A stretch of DNA of 64,000 nt from Nocardia niwae NBRC 108934 = DSM 45340 (GTDB taxonomy: Bacteria > Actinomycetota > Actinomycetes > Mycobacteriales > Mycobacteriaceae). Numbering within the stretch: position 1 is the stretch's first letter; the number at the start of each line of letters is the position of its first letter. The stretch is taken from assembly GCF_001613465.1 (NCBI RefSeq), contig NZ_BDCK01000047.1:1-64000 (forward strand), given 5' to 3'. Shown here piece by piece: positions 34,957 to 43,339 of the stretch. The translations under genes and the position numbers were made by a program. The notes beneath the pieces are model-generated. The model searched no databases. It had not been told where the DNA came from and saw nothing but the letters and a program-made list of their open reading frames with translations.

Positions 34957-36255
34957 TCACCGCGTACACGGCTCGCGCATCGATATCCGCTTCAAGGTGG
35001 GACTGCGGTAGTCGGCGACCACGGTGCGTGAACCCAGCGACGTGGACGGGTCGGGCACGTTGACCACCGCGCGCTGCGCCGCGACGTCGGGTTCTTCCCG
35101 CCCGTATATCTGCGGCGCCGCCATTCCCTCGGAATCGACAGTGAGGCCGGCCAGGGCCTTGCGCAGCGTCGGCCGGTCCAGGCCGCCCGTCTCGGCTGCC
35201 TTGGTGAGCAGCGCCTTCATCGGATACGAGATCGCCCAACCCAGGTTGTAGCCGAAATTCGTCGGTTCGCTCGGGGCGGCGTTCCTGGCGCGCTGCGCTC
35301 CGGGGCTCGTGCCGTCCCAGCCGTCGAACGGCGAGGTGTAGTTGTAGAGCGCCGTGAGCGCGGGCGCGGCGGGCGACTTGAGCAGTGCGCTGTTCCACGT
35401 CGGCGTGGATCCGAGGAACCGGCCGGTATAGCCGGATTTCGCCAATTTGCCGACGATTTCGGCGGCTTCGGCCGGTCCGGTGGCCAGCAGGACCACGTCG
35501 GGCGGGTCGGCCATGATCTCGGCCACCGGGTAGTCCTGGTTGCCCACTTCCGGATTGGGTCCGGTGTCGATCCGCGCGGTGATCGTCGCGCCGTTGTCCA
35601 GCGCCCACTTGAGCGCCCCGCTGGCGTAGTCACCGCCGTAATTGCCGCGGTAGGCGACCACCCCGAGCGTGCGCGGCTGGTAGTAGCTCTGCGCGAACCA
35701 GTCCAGGCCGAGCACCGCCTCCGTGCAATACGAGAATCCGTCGTCCAGCACCAGATCGCGGTCGGTGGAGCGGTACTGCCAACCCGACCAGAGTGTGCCC
35801 GCCCCGGTCACCAGGTCCGCCTCGTCCATCTCGTGCAGGACCGCGAGTGTCTGCGCGGTACCGAAACTCATCGCGAGGGCCAGCACATGGGGGGCCACGT
35901 TCTCGAATTCCGCGACGTGCCTGCGTGGGTCGTAGGCGGTGTCGCGGCTGTAGGTCGCGATGTCGATCTCGTATCCGCCGATACCGCCCTGCTTGTTCAC
36001 CTCGTTCCAGAACGCGAGTTGCCCTTCCTGCAAGGACTTCCCGAGCGGAGCGAAGGGGCCGTTGTTCAGGTCCGACAGAACGCCCAGGTAGATACAGCCC
36101 TTGTCGGGGTGGATCGCGTGCGGGCAGGCTTCGCGGGTGACGCCGGGCGCGGCGGCGGGTGAGGAGGTCGAACAGCCGCCGGTCAGTACCAGCCCGAGCG
36201 CCAGGGGAGCGGCCACGACACGGAGCAGCCGACGGAAAATGTGGTGAAAAGGCAT
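34957..36255 (-). CDS. Substrate-binding lipoprotein, Leu/Ile/Val-type, copy 2
   Basis: ATG at 36255. Lipoprotein signal with LTGGC as lipobox (the -3 residue is Thr, slightly atypical). 432 aa of Peripla_BP_6 fold, with CIYLGVLSDLNNGPFAPLGKSLQEGQLAFWNEVN and GNYGGDYASGALKWALDNG regions (read in short runs). About half of the sequence matches the upstream copy (36267-37580), which is 11 nt away. It is transcribed after it. No ABC permease or ATPase is adjacent. Known members bind branched-chain amino acids, aromatic acids or amides. Confidence 0.85.
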   Translation of the reverse strand: MPFHHIFRRLLRVVAAPLALGLVLTGGCSTSSPAAAPGVTREACPHAIHPDKGCIYLGVLSDLNNGPFAPLGKSLQEGQLAFWNEVNKQGGIGGYEIDIATYSRDTAYDPRRHVAEFENVAPHVLALAMSFGTAQTLAVLHEMDEADLVTGAGTLWSGWQYRSTDRDLVLDDGFSYCTEAVLGLDWFAQSYYQPRTLGVVAYRGNYGGDYASGALKWALDNGATITARIDTGPNPEVGNQDYPVAEIMADPPDVVLLATGPAEAAEIVGKLAKSGYTGRFLGSTPTWNSALLKSPAAPALTALYNYTSPFDGWDGTSPGAQRARNAAPSEPTNFGYNLGWAISYPMKALLTKAAETGGLDRPTLRKALAGLTVDSEGMAAPQIYGREEPDVAAQRAVVNVPDPSTSLGSRTVVADYRSPTLKRISMREPCTR

Positions 36256-36266
36256 GTCTCGCTCGC

Positions 36267-37580
36267 TTACGGCTGCACGCAGGGCTCGGTGAGGGTGATG
36301 CGGTCCTGGGTCGGCCCGTGGTAATCGGTGGACAGGGTCTTCGCGCCCAGCGGCGCGGTCTGATCCGGTGCTTCGATGACCGCCCGCTGCCGGGTGAGGT
36401 CGGGTTTCGTCGTGCCGTAGATGTGTTCGGGAATCGCGCCTTCGTAATCGACGCGCAACCCGTGCACCGCCTGCCGGACGCCCTTGCGGGTCAGCTTGCC
36501 CTCGTTGACCGCTCGGGTGAGCAGCGCCTTCAGCGGATACGAGAACATCCAGCCGGCGCTGTAACCCCAGGTGGAGGGCTCTCTGGTCGCCGAGGCCCTG
36601 GCCTTCTTGGCGCCCGCGCTGGTGCCGTCCCAGCCGTCCAGTGGCGAAGTCATGTTGTAGCGAGCCGTGATCGCCGATGCCGCAGGGCTTTTCAGCAGCC
36701 CGCCGTTCCAGGTCGGACCCGAGCCGAGGAACCTGCCGGGAAAGCCGGCCAGCGCCGCCTTGCCCATGATCTCGCCCGCCTCCGCGGGGCCCGTGGCCAG
36801 AAGCACGAGATCCGCATGCGAATTGAGGATCTTGGCGACCGCGGCATCCTGATTGCCGATCTGGGTGTTCGGCTCGGTGTCGATCTGCGCCACCATGTCG
36901 ACACGGTTGGCGGAGGCCCACTTCTTGGCGCCGGTGGCATAGTCGCCGCCGTAGTCGCCCTGGTAGCTGACCGTGGCGATCGAGTTGGGCTTCGCTTCGT
37001 GCTCGGCGATCCAGTCCAGGGCGATGATCGCCTCGGAACAATAGGAATAGCCGGACTCCAGCAGCAGACCCTTGTCACTGTTCTCGAATTGCCACCCCGA
37101 CCACAGGGTTCCGGCAATGGCGATCATGTTCGCCGCGTCCATCTCGGGAAGTACCTTCTGCGTCTGCACGGTGCCGAAGCTCATCGAGAGCGCGAGGATG
37201 TGCGGCTCGATCCGCCGGTAGGCCTCGGCGTGCTTCTGCAGATCGTAGTTCGTGTCCTCGGTATAGGTGGCGATGTCCACCTCGTATTTGCCGCCGATTC
37301 CACCCGCTTCGTTCACCGCCCGCCAGAACGCCAGTTGGCCGTTCTGAATGTCCTTGCCCAGCGCGGCGAACGGCCCACTCGTCAAGTCGGACAAGACGCC
37401 GAGGTAGATACACCCCTTGCGGGAGTCCACGGCATTCGGACACGGGTCGGCGGTGACACCCGGTTCGATCGCTTCGGCCGCCTTGTCGCGCAGGGCCGAA
37501 CACCCCGTCAGGACGAGCCCGGCGATGACGGTGAGGGCGGACAGGCGCAGCAACCTGTCCCGAATGGTACGAACTGCCAA
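36267..37580 (-). CDS. Substrate-binding lipoprotein, Leu/Ile/Val-type, copy 1
   Basis: ATG at 37580, canonical lipobox (VLTGC) near residue 27. 437-aa periplasmic-binding protein with CIYLGVLSDLTSGPFAALGKDIQNGQLAFW, SGWQFENSDKGLLLESGYSYCSEA and GDYGGDYATGAKKWAS regions (read in short runs). Paralogue of the downstream copy, evidently from a tandem duplication. The permease and ATPase are missing; they may be shared with another locus, or the proteins may act as extracellular sensors. Confidence 0.85.
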   Translation of the reverse strand: MAVRTIRDRLLRLSALTVIAGLVLTGCSALRDKAAEAIEPGVTADPCPNAVDSRKGCIYLGVLSDLTSGPFAALGKDIQNGQLAFWRAVNEAGGIGGKYEVDIATYTEDTNYDLQKHAEAYRRIEPHILALSMSFGTVQTQKVLPEMDAANMIAIAGTLWSGWQFENSDKGLLLESGYSYCSEAIIALDWIAEHEAKPNSIATVSYQGDYGGDYATGAKKWASANRVDMVAQIDTEPNTQIGNQDAAVAKILNSHADLVLLATGPAEAGEIMGKAALAGFPGRFLGSGPTWNGGLLKSPAASAITARYNMTSPLDGWDGTSAGAKKARASATREPSTWGYSAGWMFSYPLKALLTRAVNEGKLTRKGVRQAVHGLRVDYEGAIPEHIYGTTKPDLTRQRAVIEAPDQTAPLGAKTLSTDYHGPTQDRITLTEPCVQP

Positions 37581-37963
37581 AGTGTTTCCTTAGTCTGAAA
37601 TCGAGATCCGCTGCTCAGAGCCGATCGTACGGCTCGTGCAGTGTAAGTCGGGTTCGTCGCCTGACCCGAGGAATCGACTACCAGCATCCGGGAAGGGTTG
37701 GGTGGCGAAGGCGCCGTCCGGGCCCACCGCCGACGAGGCACTGCTCGTGGGATCTCGACGACATCCGGTCCGGCCGGAACACCCGGATGGCTGCGACCCG
37801 CCCTACGGGTGATCGGAAATACGCCGCTGACCTGTGCTAGCGAGCTGCACCGACCGCGCCTCGGAACGGTCGCGGCTGTGGCCGTCGCCACCGCCCGATA
37901 TCGGGATGATCCCCGCTCACGACGGTGTTAACATGGACAGCCCGGCAAGGCGCCGGGGCGTAC
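37581..37963 (+). other. Intergenic region with the ssrA promoter
   Basis: About 380 bp. It carries the promoter for the lipoprotein operon on the minus strand and for ssrA on the plus strand. A TAACAT box (37929-37934, TAnnnT) lies 30 nt before the mature tmRNA start and is a candidate -10 for a precursor trimmed at its 5' end. No gene is seen. Confidence 0.4.
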
Positions 37964-38331
37964 GGGGCTGAACGGTTTCGACTGCGTACGTTGATTCAGG
38001 GGAAGCGTGTCGGTGCAGGCAAGAGACCACCGTAAGCGTCGTTGCAACCAATTAAGCGCCGATTCTCATCAGCGCGAGTACGCTCTCGCTGCCTAACCAG
38101 CGAAGCGTCTCTGTCGGCCCGGGGCATGCCCTCGGCTCCGGTGCCGGCATCAGCTAGAGGGCTCACCGTTCTACTCGGTCGCGGAGTAGGACGGGACATC
38201 GAACAGCGACTGGGATCGTCATCCGGGCTTGTTCGCGGGACCCGGAGATCCGAGCAGAGGCACAGCGGACTGCACACGGAGAAGCCCTGAAGACGCGGCG
38301 GAGGACCCGGGTTCGATTCCCGGCAGCTCCA
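37964..38331 (+). ncRNA. ssrA: tmRNA (10Sa RNA), ssrA
   Basis: The 5' GGGGCTG (37964-37970) pairs with 3' CAGCTCC (38324-38330) as the tRNA-like acceptor, with discriminator A38331; the next three bases are CGA, so the CCA is added after processing. The conserved 5' segment GAACGGTTTCGAC and the T-arm GGTTCGATTCCCGGC are present. The tag frame begins with the resume codon GCC (38058) and reads ADSHQREYALAA before TAA at 38094-38096. Length 368 nt, normal for actinobacteria. Rescues stalled ribosomes with SmpB. Confidence 0.97.
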
Positions 38332-38335
38332 CGAG

Positions 38336-38372
38336 GCCCCCGACCTGATACCAGCAGGTCGGGGGCATTTTT
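38336..38372 (+). terminator. Rho-independent terminator of ssrA
   Basis: GCCCCCGACCTG (38336-38347) and CAGGTCGGGGGC (38355-38366) are perfect 12-bp arms with a 7-nt loop, followed by ATTTTT. A strong terminator close to the end of the mature RNA. Confidence 0.9.
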
Positions 38373-38410
38373 ATGCCCGACCACCTGTAGGTCGGGCCGC
38401 GTGGGCGCAT

Positions 38411-38652
38411 GTGGGAACATCTCGCCGCGGCATCGCGCAATCCGGCGCCCATGAAATCGGCCACGCTGTCCAGGTCGTCGTCGAACAGGTGTCCGTACTT
38501 GTCGAGCGTCATGGTCGCCGACTCGAGGCCGAGCTGGCGTTGGATCGTCTTCACACGCGCCGCTTGCGATCAGTGAGCGACGGCGCAGTGTGGCGCAGCA
38601 GGTGGGCCGTCACAGTTCTCATGTCGGCGTCGATGCTGGCACGTGGCTCCAT
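38411..38652 (-). pseudogene. Decayed tyrosine integrase, C-terminal remnant
   Basis: Three reading frames carry pieces of one protein. Around 38570-38650, DMRTVTAHLLRHTAPSL holds the box-II R-H motif (LRHTA). Then a second frame shows IASGA. From 38554 down to about 38420 the frame VKTIQRQLGLESATMTLDKYGHLFDDDLD (read in short runs) matches the C-terminal end with the catalytic Tyr in DKYGH. The frames are broken by at least two indels, so it is inactive. It lies just past the ssrA 3' end, the target of many integrases. Confidence 0.75.
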
Positions 38653-38707
38653 CGATCGACGTGCCCTGAGTGAGACATATGAAGCCTTCCGGGGTGTATC
38701 TTGCAGC

Positions 38708-38713
38708 TATACT
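38708..38713 (+). promoter_or_regulatory. -10 box of the ATPase/RloB operon
   Basis: TATACT fits the TAnnnT consensus and lies 40 nt before the ATPase ATG. No good -35 element is visible at the expected distance. Confidence 0.4.
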
Positions 38714-38752
38714 GTTAGAAACGCCCTTCAACTCGGTGTCGGAAGGTGGCAG

Positions 38753-40105
38753 ATGCTTCGTAGCTTCAGGGTCGGCAACCACCGTTCGTTTGCGGACGAG
38801 AACGAGTTGCTGCTGATGCCTGCCGCTGACGATCGGCCTGCGGTTCCGGTTGCCGCGGTGTATGGGGCGAACGCCTCGGGCAAGTCCAACCTGTTGGATG
38901 GACTCCGGTTCATGCAGCGGGCGGTGACCCAGTCGTTCTCCCAGTGGGAGCCATTCGCGGGTGTTCCACGCACTCCTTATAGCTTTCGGACGAGTCACAT
39001 GTTCTCCGTGGCGTCGACTTACGTCGTCGAGATCGTGGCCGACGGGATTCCGTGGACGTATGGGTTCACGGTCGATAATGACAGAGTGCTCGAGGAATGG
39101 CTTTTCAGCTATCCGGAGAAGCGTAGGCGGGTGTTGTTCCAACGGACCGGGGACGAGTACAGCTCCGGGTCGGTGATGGCCGAACATCGGGCTCAGCTCA
39201 AAGTCCTACAGGAGCTCACCCGGCCAAATGCCTTGTTCCTGAGTGCTGTGGCCCAAGCCAAGCCGGATATGTTCCGACCGGTACACCGCTGGTTCCGTGA
39301 AACGCTGATCCTGCCGGACGGGCGGCGTGCTTCGACCGCAGCGATCGCTCGTCGCCTGCGTAGAGTTCTGCTCAGTGGTTCGGTGGCAGATGGGGCCCGG
39401 TTGGTGGAGTTGGTTCAAGAGGCGGACTTCGGAATTGCCGCCATCGATACACCTGTCGTTCCTGAGGCTCTGCTCGATTCCATCCCGCCCGGACAACGGC
39501 TCGACATCACAGGGCTGAAAATGCTCGATGAGTTCACTTCGAGAAGTGAACCGAAAATCGATGACTCGCCGGAGAGCGCTCCTGTGGTGCCCGATGTGTA
39601 CGGGGAAGGTGTAGCTCGCGCGTTGCCTCCACTGGTATTCGTTCATCACGGTAGCGAAGGAGCCGTGCTGCCGCTGGAGCAGGAGTCCGCCGGCACCATC
39701 GCCTGGCTCGAGATCTTGCCCGGAGTTCTGGACGCGCTCGATCATGGGCGCGTTCTCGTCATCGATGAAATCGACACCAGTCTTCATCCGCTGCTCACCG
39801 CATCGCTGATCGAACTGTTCCAGTCGGATGAGACCAATCCTCATGGCGCGCAACTGATCCTGACGACGCACGACTCTTCCCTCCTCGGTACGGTCGTCCG
39901 TCCCGATGGATTGCTGCGCCGCGATCAGGTGTGGTTCGTCGAGAAGGACGCGGAAGGGGTCAGCTCACTCTATCCGTTGACCGATTACAAGCCGCGTAAC
40001 GAGCACAATCTCGAACGCCGCTATCTCGGAGGAAGTTTCGGTGCGATCCCGCAGGTCGACTTCCATCGGCTTGCGGAGGCTTTGCGGCATGCCCACCCGG
40101 CGTGA
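38753..40105 (+). CDS. AAA-family ATPase, RloA/AbiLi-like
   Basis: ATG at 38753 with GGAAGG 6 nt upstream. 450 aa. Walker A is G38-ANAS-GKSN46 (YGANASGKSNLLDGL), Walker B about D338-E339 (VLVIDEIDTSLHP) and the switch His in TTHDSSLLG, the AAA_15/AAA_21 pattern of OLD- and AbiLi-like ATPases. The following RloB-like gene overlaps it by 17 nt. Base composition is more AT-rich than the chromosome around it. The ATPase probably senses infection and controls a partner nuclease. Confidence 0.85.
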   Translation: MLRSFRVGNHRSFADENELLLMPAADDRPAVPVAAVYGANASGKSNLLDGLRFMQRAVTQSFSQWEPFAGVPRTPYSFRTSHMFSVASTYVVEIVADGIPWTYGFTVDNDRVLEEWLFSYPEKRRRVLFQRTGDEYSSGSVMAEHRAQLKVLQELTRPNALFLSAVAQAKPDMFRPVHRWFRETLILPDGRRASTAAIARRLRRVLLSGSVADGARLVELVQEADFGIAAIDTPVVPEALLDSIPPGQRLDITGLKMLDEFTSRSEPKIDDSPESAPVVPDVYGEGVARALPPLVFVHHGSEGAVLPLEQESAGTIAWLEILPGVLDALDHGRVLVIDEIDTSLHPLLTASLIELFQSDETNPHGAQLILTTHDSSLLGTVVRPDGLLRRDQVWFVEKDAEGVSSLYPLTDYKPRNEHNLERRYLGGSFGAIPQVDFHRLAEALRHAHPA

Positions 40106-40673
40106 GAACTCGCGCCGTCGACGGGCTCCGTTCCGTGATCCGGTGACGCTGATCCTGATCGTCTGTGGCGGCGAAGCCACCGAGCCGGCGTACTTCCACG
40201 GTCTACGTCGGTACCTGCGCAATCCGGCAACAAAGTCCGTGGTGACGGTGCGCCCGGAGGATCCCAAGCGCGTCGTTGCCTTCGCGGCGAGGCAACGCGC
40301 AGACTACGACCAGATCTGGTGCGTCCTCGACGTCGACGAGTTCGACTACTCCGAAGCGATCCGAATGGCGCGGACGTCGAAAATTGATCTCGCGGTATCG
40401 AATCCGTGTTTCGAGTATTGGCTGCTACTTCATTTCGAGAATTACGATGCCGCCCTGACGAGTTTTCGAGACGTCGAAAAGCGGCTCAAAAAGCACCTTC
40501 CGGCATATGACAAGTCTGCACCCCGTTTCGCGGACTACATCGAGGGTGTGCAGGAAGCAGTGCGCCGCGCGAAGTCGCGGAGCGTGGACGGCGGCGAAAA
40601 TTATCGCACCAATCCGTCGACGGGTGTGTGGAAGCTGGTAGAACTCATGCTGCCTGGATTTCCCGATCGGTAG
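40089..40673 (+). CDS. RloB/AbiLii-like protein
   Basis: ATG at 40089 overlaps the ATPase stop by 17 nt. 194 aa with the RloB signatures ILIVCGGEATEPAYFHGLRR, VLDVDEFDY and AVSNPCFEYWLLLHFENY, i.e. a TOPRIM-like nuclease fold. In RloB proteins the first motif is normally CEG-E-K-T-E; here the first Glu is Gly, keeping the second. The ATPase/RloB pair is the AbiL (RloAB) type of anti-phage defence. Confidence 0.82.
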   Translation: MPTRRENSRRRRAPFRDPVTLILIVCGGEATEPAYFHGLRRYLRNPATKSVVTVRPEDPKRVVAFAARQRADYDQIWCVLDVDEFDYSEAIRMARTSKIDLAVSNPCFEYWLLLHFENYDAALTSFRDVEKRLKKHLPAYDKSAPRFADYIEGVQEAVRRAKSRSVDGGENYRTNPSTGVWKLVELMLPGFPDR

Positions 40674-40845
40674 CGACTTCGGGGGGCGCCGGATTCGACG
40701 GGCACGGAGGTAAGAGCCATGCCCGCGGAGGGCGTGGTCTTTGCATCGTTTCGCCGTATTTTTTGCGGGCGCAGCCCCACGCCTCGCCCGGCGGGCTTCG
40801 CCCCCGGCCCCCTGCGTCAGTGTTGCGTTCGGTCAACAGCAAACT

Positions 40846-41535
40846 TCACGCATCCGGCTCGCCGTACGCTGCGGCGATGTCCTGGGAGCTGCTCCAGCGG
40901 CTGTAGGTGGGGGATTGTGGCCAGCCGTCCGGGGAGTCCTGCCATTCTTCCTGGCGGCCGTATGGCAGCAGGTCGATCAGGGCGAAGGAGTGGCTGAGTT
41001 GTTCGGTGCCGCGGCCGTTGGTGTGCCAGGTGCGGTAGACGGTGGCGCCGTCACGGAGGAAGACGTTGACCGCGAATCCCCCGCCGGGCGGTGCGCCGAC
41101 ATCGGCGCCGAAGGAACTGTTCGCGGTGGAATACCAGGTCATCTTGTTTCCGACCCGCCGCTTGTAGGCGAGCGCCTCATCGATCGGCCCCTGGGTGACG
41201 ATGACGAACCGGGCGTCGTAGTTGCTCAGGAACTCCAACCGGGTGAACTGAGCCGTGAATCCGGTGCAGCCTCCGCATTGCCATTGCTCGCCGGGGAACC
41301 ACATGTGGTGGTAGACGATCAGTTGGGACGTTCCGCCGAAGAGGTCCACCAGCCGGACTGCTCCTTCCTCACCCTCGAGGGTGTAGTCGGGCAGCTCGAC
41401 CATCGGCAGGCGGCGGCGCTGGGCGGCGATCGCGTCGAGTTCCCGGGTCGCGGCCTTCTCCCGGGCACGCAGCGCTTCGAGTTCGCGCTGCCAGGTATCG
41501 GCGTCGACAACGGGCGGCAGTGCCGTGGTGCTCAT
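40846..41535 (-). CDS. DUF899 thioredoxin-like protein
   Basis: ATG at 41535 with GGAGG. 229 aa, DUF899 family with a thioredoxin-like fold: WQCGGCTGF places a C-x2-C pair. An N-terminal coiled segment (ELEALRAREKAATRELDAI) precedes it. Function unproven; relatives are redox proteins. Next to a C/G-rich repetitive-looking stretch (40741-40845) with a GGGCTTCGCCC hairpin. Confidence 0.8.
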   Translation of the reverse strand: MSTTALPPVVDADTWQRELEALRAREKAATRELDAIAAQRRRLPMVELPDYTLEGEEGAVRLVDLFGGTSQLIVYHHMWFPGEQWQCGGCTGFTAQFTRLEFLSNYDARFVIVTQGPIDEALAYKRRVGNKMTWYSTANSSFGADVGAPPGGGFAVNVFLRDGATVYRTWHTNGRGTEQLSHSFALIDLLPYGRQEEWQDSPDGWPQSPTYSRWSSSQDIAAAYGEPDA

Positions 41536-41861
41536 GGAGGTCCTCCCTGGCGGTGTTCACGAGTTGCGGGTTGTAGGTGTAGACCCGGTTCGCTCACCGA
41601 ACTCATCGGTGACGGCCGATCGAGCGTGTTAGGCATGACCGCCGGTCTTCTCGCAGCAGGGTACGAAGCGGGCCGAAAGCGGTAATTCCGGCGAATCGGG
41701 CGGATTCTGTTTGGTTGCTGACTGTGGTGGAATGCCGAGGGTAATGTCCACTGAGCAGGGAAAATGGGGTGTTTGCCCCCCGGTATCTGGATGGCGACTA
41801 TGACGCTCAAGGCCGAGATGCGGTACTACTGCTCCTGGAGCAGGGGGCTCGGGGGGATGAC
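41536..41861. other. Divergent intergenic region
   Basis: 326 bp between the DUF899 gene and the phosphotransferase-like gene. Nothing coding is seen. Both promoters lie here. Confidence 0.4.
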
Positions 41862-42752
41862 ATGACCGCCGGGGTGGCGGGTAACGGCATGCGGTCGATC
41901 CTGCGTGCCGCATGTGTGAGCGTCGGGATCGATGCCAGTGATGCCGAGCCGGTCGGGGGACAGGGCGTCTATCGGTTGCGCGGCGGGATCGTCGTGCGCA
42001 TCGGTGGGCGGGGACAGAAGCTCGCGACCGGGCGAGAAGTCGCCGTGGCTCAATGGCTGGAGACATGTGGCGTGTCCGCGGCGCGTGTCGTCCCGGATAT
42101 TCCGCAGCCGGTCGTGGTCGACGGTCGCCCGGTGACCTTTTGGGCGGAGTTGCCGCCGCATCATCCCGGGGCGCCCGGCGAGGTCGCCAGGGCGCTGGGC
42201 CAGCTGCATCGGCTGCCACTGCCGGGGTTCGAACTACGCCGGATGTCGCCCCTGGCTCGGATAGCGGACGAGATCGACGCCGCGCAGACGGTGACCGAGG
42301 ACGACCGGCGGTGGTTGCACAAACACCTGGAGGAATTGCGCGGCCGCTGGAAGGCTCTGCCGCGGGGTCTGCCGTGGTCGGTGGTGCAGGGCGAGGACTG
42401 GGACGACGGCGTGGTGGTCGGCGACGATGGCGAGGTGATCCTGGTCGGCTTGGGGCGGGCGATGATCGGCCCGCCGGAGTGGGATCTGGTGCACACGGCG
42501 ATCGAGTGCTGGACCGCGGGCCAGATCACCGCTTCGGAGTACGCCGAGTTCTGCGCCGGCTACGGACGCGATGTGATGCGCTGGGACGGTTTCTACCTGC
42601 TGCGCGACATCCAGGAGTTCCGTATGGCCTTGCAGTCGATGCGAGCCGCCGCCGTCGATCCCGTCTATCAGCGGCAGGCGCTGCGCCGCCTCGCTTACAT
42701 CCGTGGTGACGAGGGCATGCGCCCCTGGCCCGGGTGGGCCGACCTCGACTGA
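41862..42752 (+). CDS. Phosphotransferase-fold protein, predicted pseudokinase
   Basis: ATG at 41862 with GGGGGG upstream; an in-frame ATG 27 nt later is possible. 296 aa with APH-like features: an N-lobe (RGGIVVRIGGRGQ), hinge and C-lobe helices, and a GPPEWDLVHTAI block. The catalytic loop that should read HGDxxxxN is VQGEDWDDGVVV, and the DFG/D region is VGLGRAMIG. The missing His, Asp and Asn suggest a dead kinase or a different reaction. Confidence 0.7.
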   Translation: MTAGVAGNGMRSILRAACVSVGIDASDAEPVGGQGVYRLRGGIVVRIGGRGQKLATGREVAVAQWLETCGVSAARVVPDIPQPVVVDGRPVTFWAELPPHHPGAPGEVARALGQLHRLPLPGFELRRMSPLARIADEIDAAQTVTEDDRRWLHKHLEELRGRWKALPRGLPWSVVQGEDWDDGVVVGDDGEVILVGLGRAMIGPPEWDLVHTAIECWTAGQITASEYAEFCAGYGRDVMRWDGFYLLRDIQEFRMALQSMRAAAVDPVYQRQALRRLAYIRGDEGMRPWPGWADLD

Positions 42753-42821
42753 CCGTCGCGCCTGACCGGCGGCGTCATGGGCAGCGCCGTCGGCGTGGTC
42801 CCGCTTCGCGCAGAGGACTGT

Positions 42822-43307
42822 TCAGAGCCGCTTGGTGTAGCGGTGGGCCGGGACCGCGACCGGGCCGGTGGGGCCGGGAGCCGCGTGGGTGAACGCGCCT
42901 TCGTCGATCCAGCCCTGGTTCTCGTAGCAGCGGCGAGCGCGGGCGTTGCCGGCCACGACCGCGAGCCACGCGCGGTCGTGGCCGTCGGCTCGCACGCGCT
43001 GTTCCGCGGCGGCCAGCAGCAGGGCGGCCAGGCCGGTGCCACGATGGGCGGCGGCGACATAGACCTGGTCGACCTCGTCCCGGTCGACCATGACGAAGCC
43101 CGCCGGTACGCCGCCCACGGTGGCGACGACGGTGTCGCCGACGCGCTCGGCCGCGCGGGTGTCGAACGAGTCGCGGGGACGCACGGCCAGCAGGGTGTCG
43201 GGGACGTTGCCCAGGTGCGCGTCGCGCCAGCCGTGGTACCAGATCTCGGCGACCGCCGAGGCGTCCTCGGGCAGGGCGCGGCGCAGGGCCGGGGCAACCT
43301 CCGTCAT
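42822..43307 (-). CDS. GNAT N-acetyltransferase
   Basis: ATG at 43307, 161 aa. GNAT fold with the acetyl-CoA motif VAAAHRGTGLAALLLAAAEQRV (Q/RxxGxG/A) and a WLAVVAGNARARRCYENQGW C-terminal segment (read in short runs). Substrate unknown. Close to the SDR gene on the same strand (33 bp apart), possibly co-transcribed. Confidence 0.88.
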   Translation of the reverse strand: MTEVAPALRRALPEDASAVAEIWYHGWRDAHLGNVPDTLLAVRPRDSFDTRAAERVGDTVVATVGGVPAGFVMVDRDEVDQVYVAAAHRGTGLAALLLAAAEQRVRADGHDRAWLAVVAGNARARRCYENQGWIDEGAFTHAAPGPTGPVAVPAHRYTKRL

Positions 43308-43339
43308 CCGGCGGACTGTAGCAGCGAACGCGCCTGCGC

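Noticed and set aside
38219..38420. A minus-strand frame through ssrA reading LVELPGIEPGSSAASS
   Set aside because: This is the antisense of the tmRNA T-arm and terminator; such frames are commonly misannotated.
40741..40860. GC-rich repeat-like stretch with GGGCTTCGCCC hairpin
   Set aside because: It looks like a low-complexity segment; no second copy was seen in the window, so no repeat family is claimed.
40674..42000. A copy of the ssrA 3' end as attR
   Set aside because: No repeat of GGTTCGATTCCCGGCAGC was found by eye in this interval; it may lie outside or have decayed.
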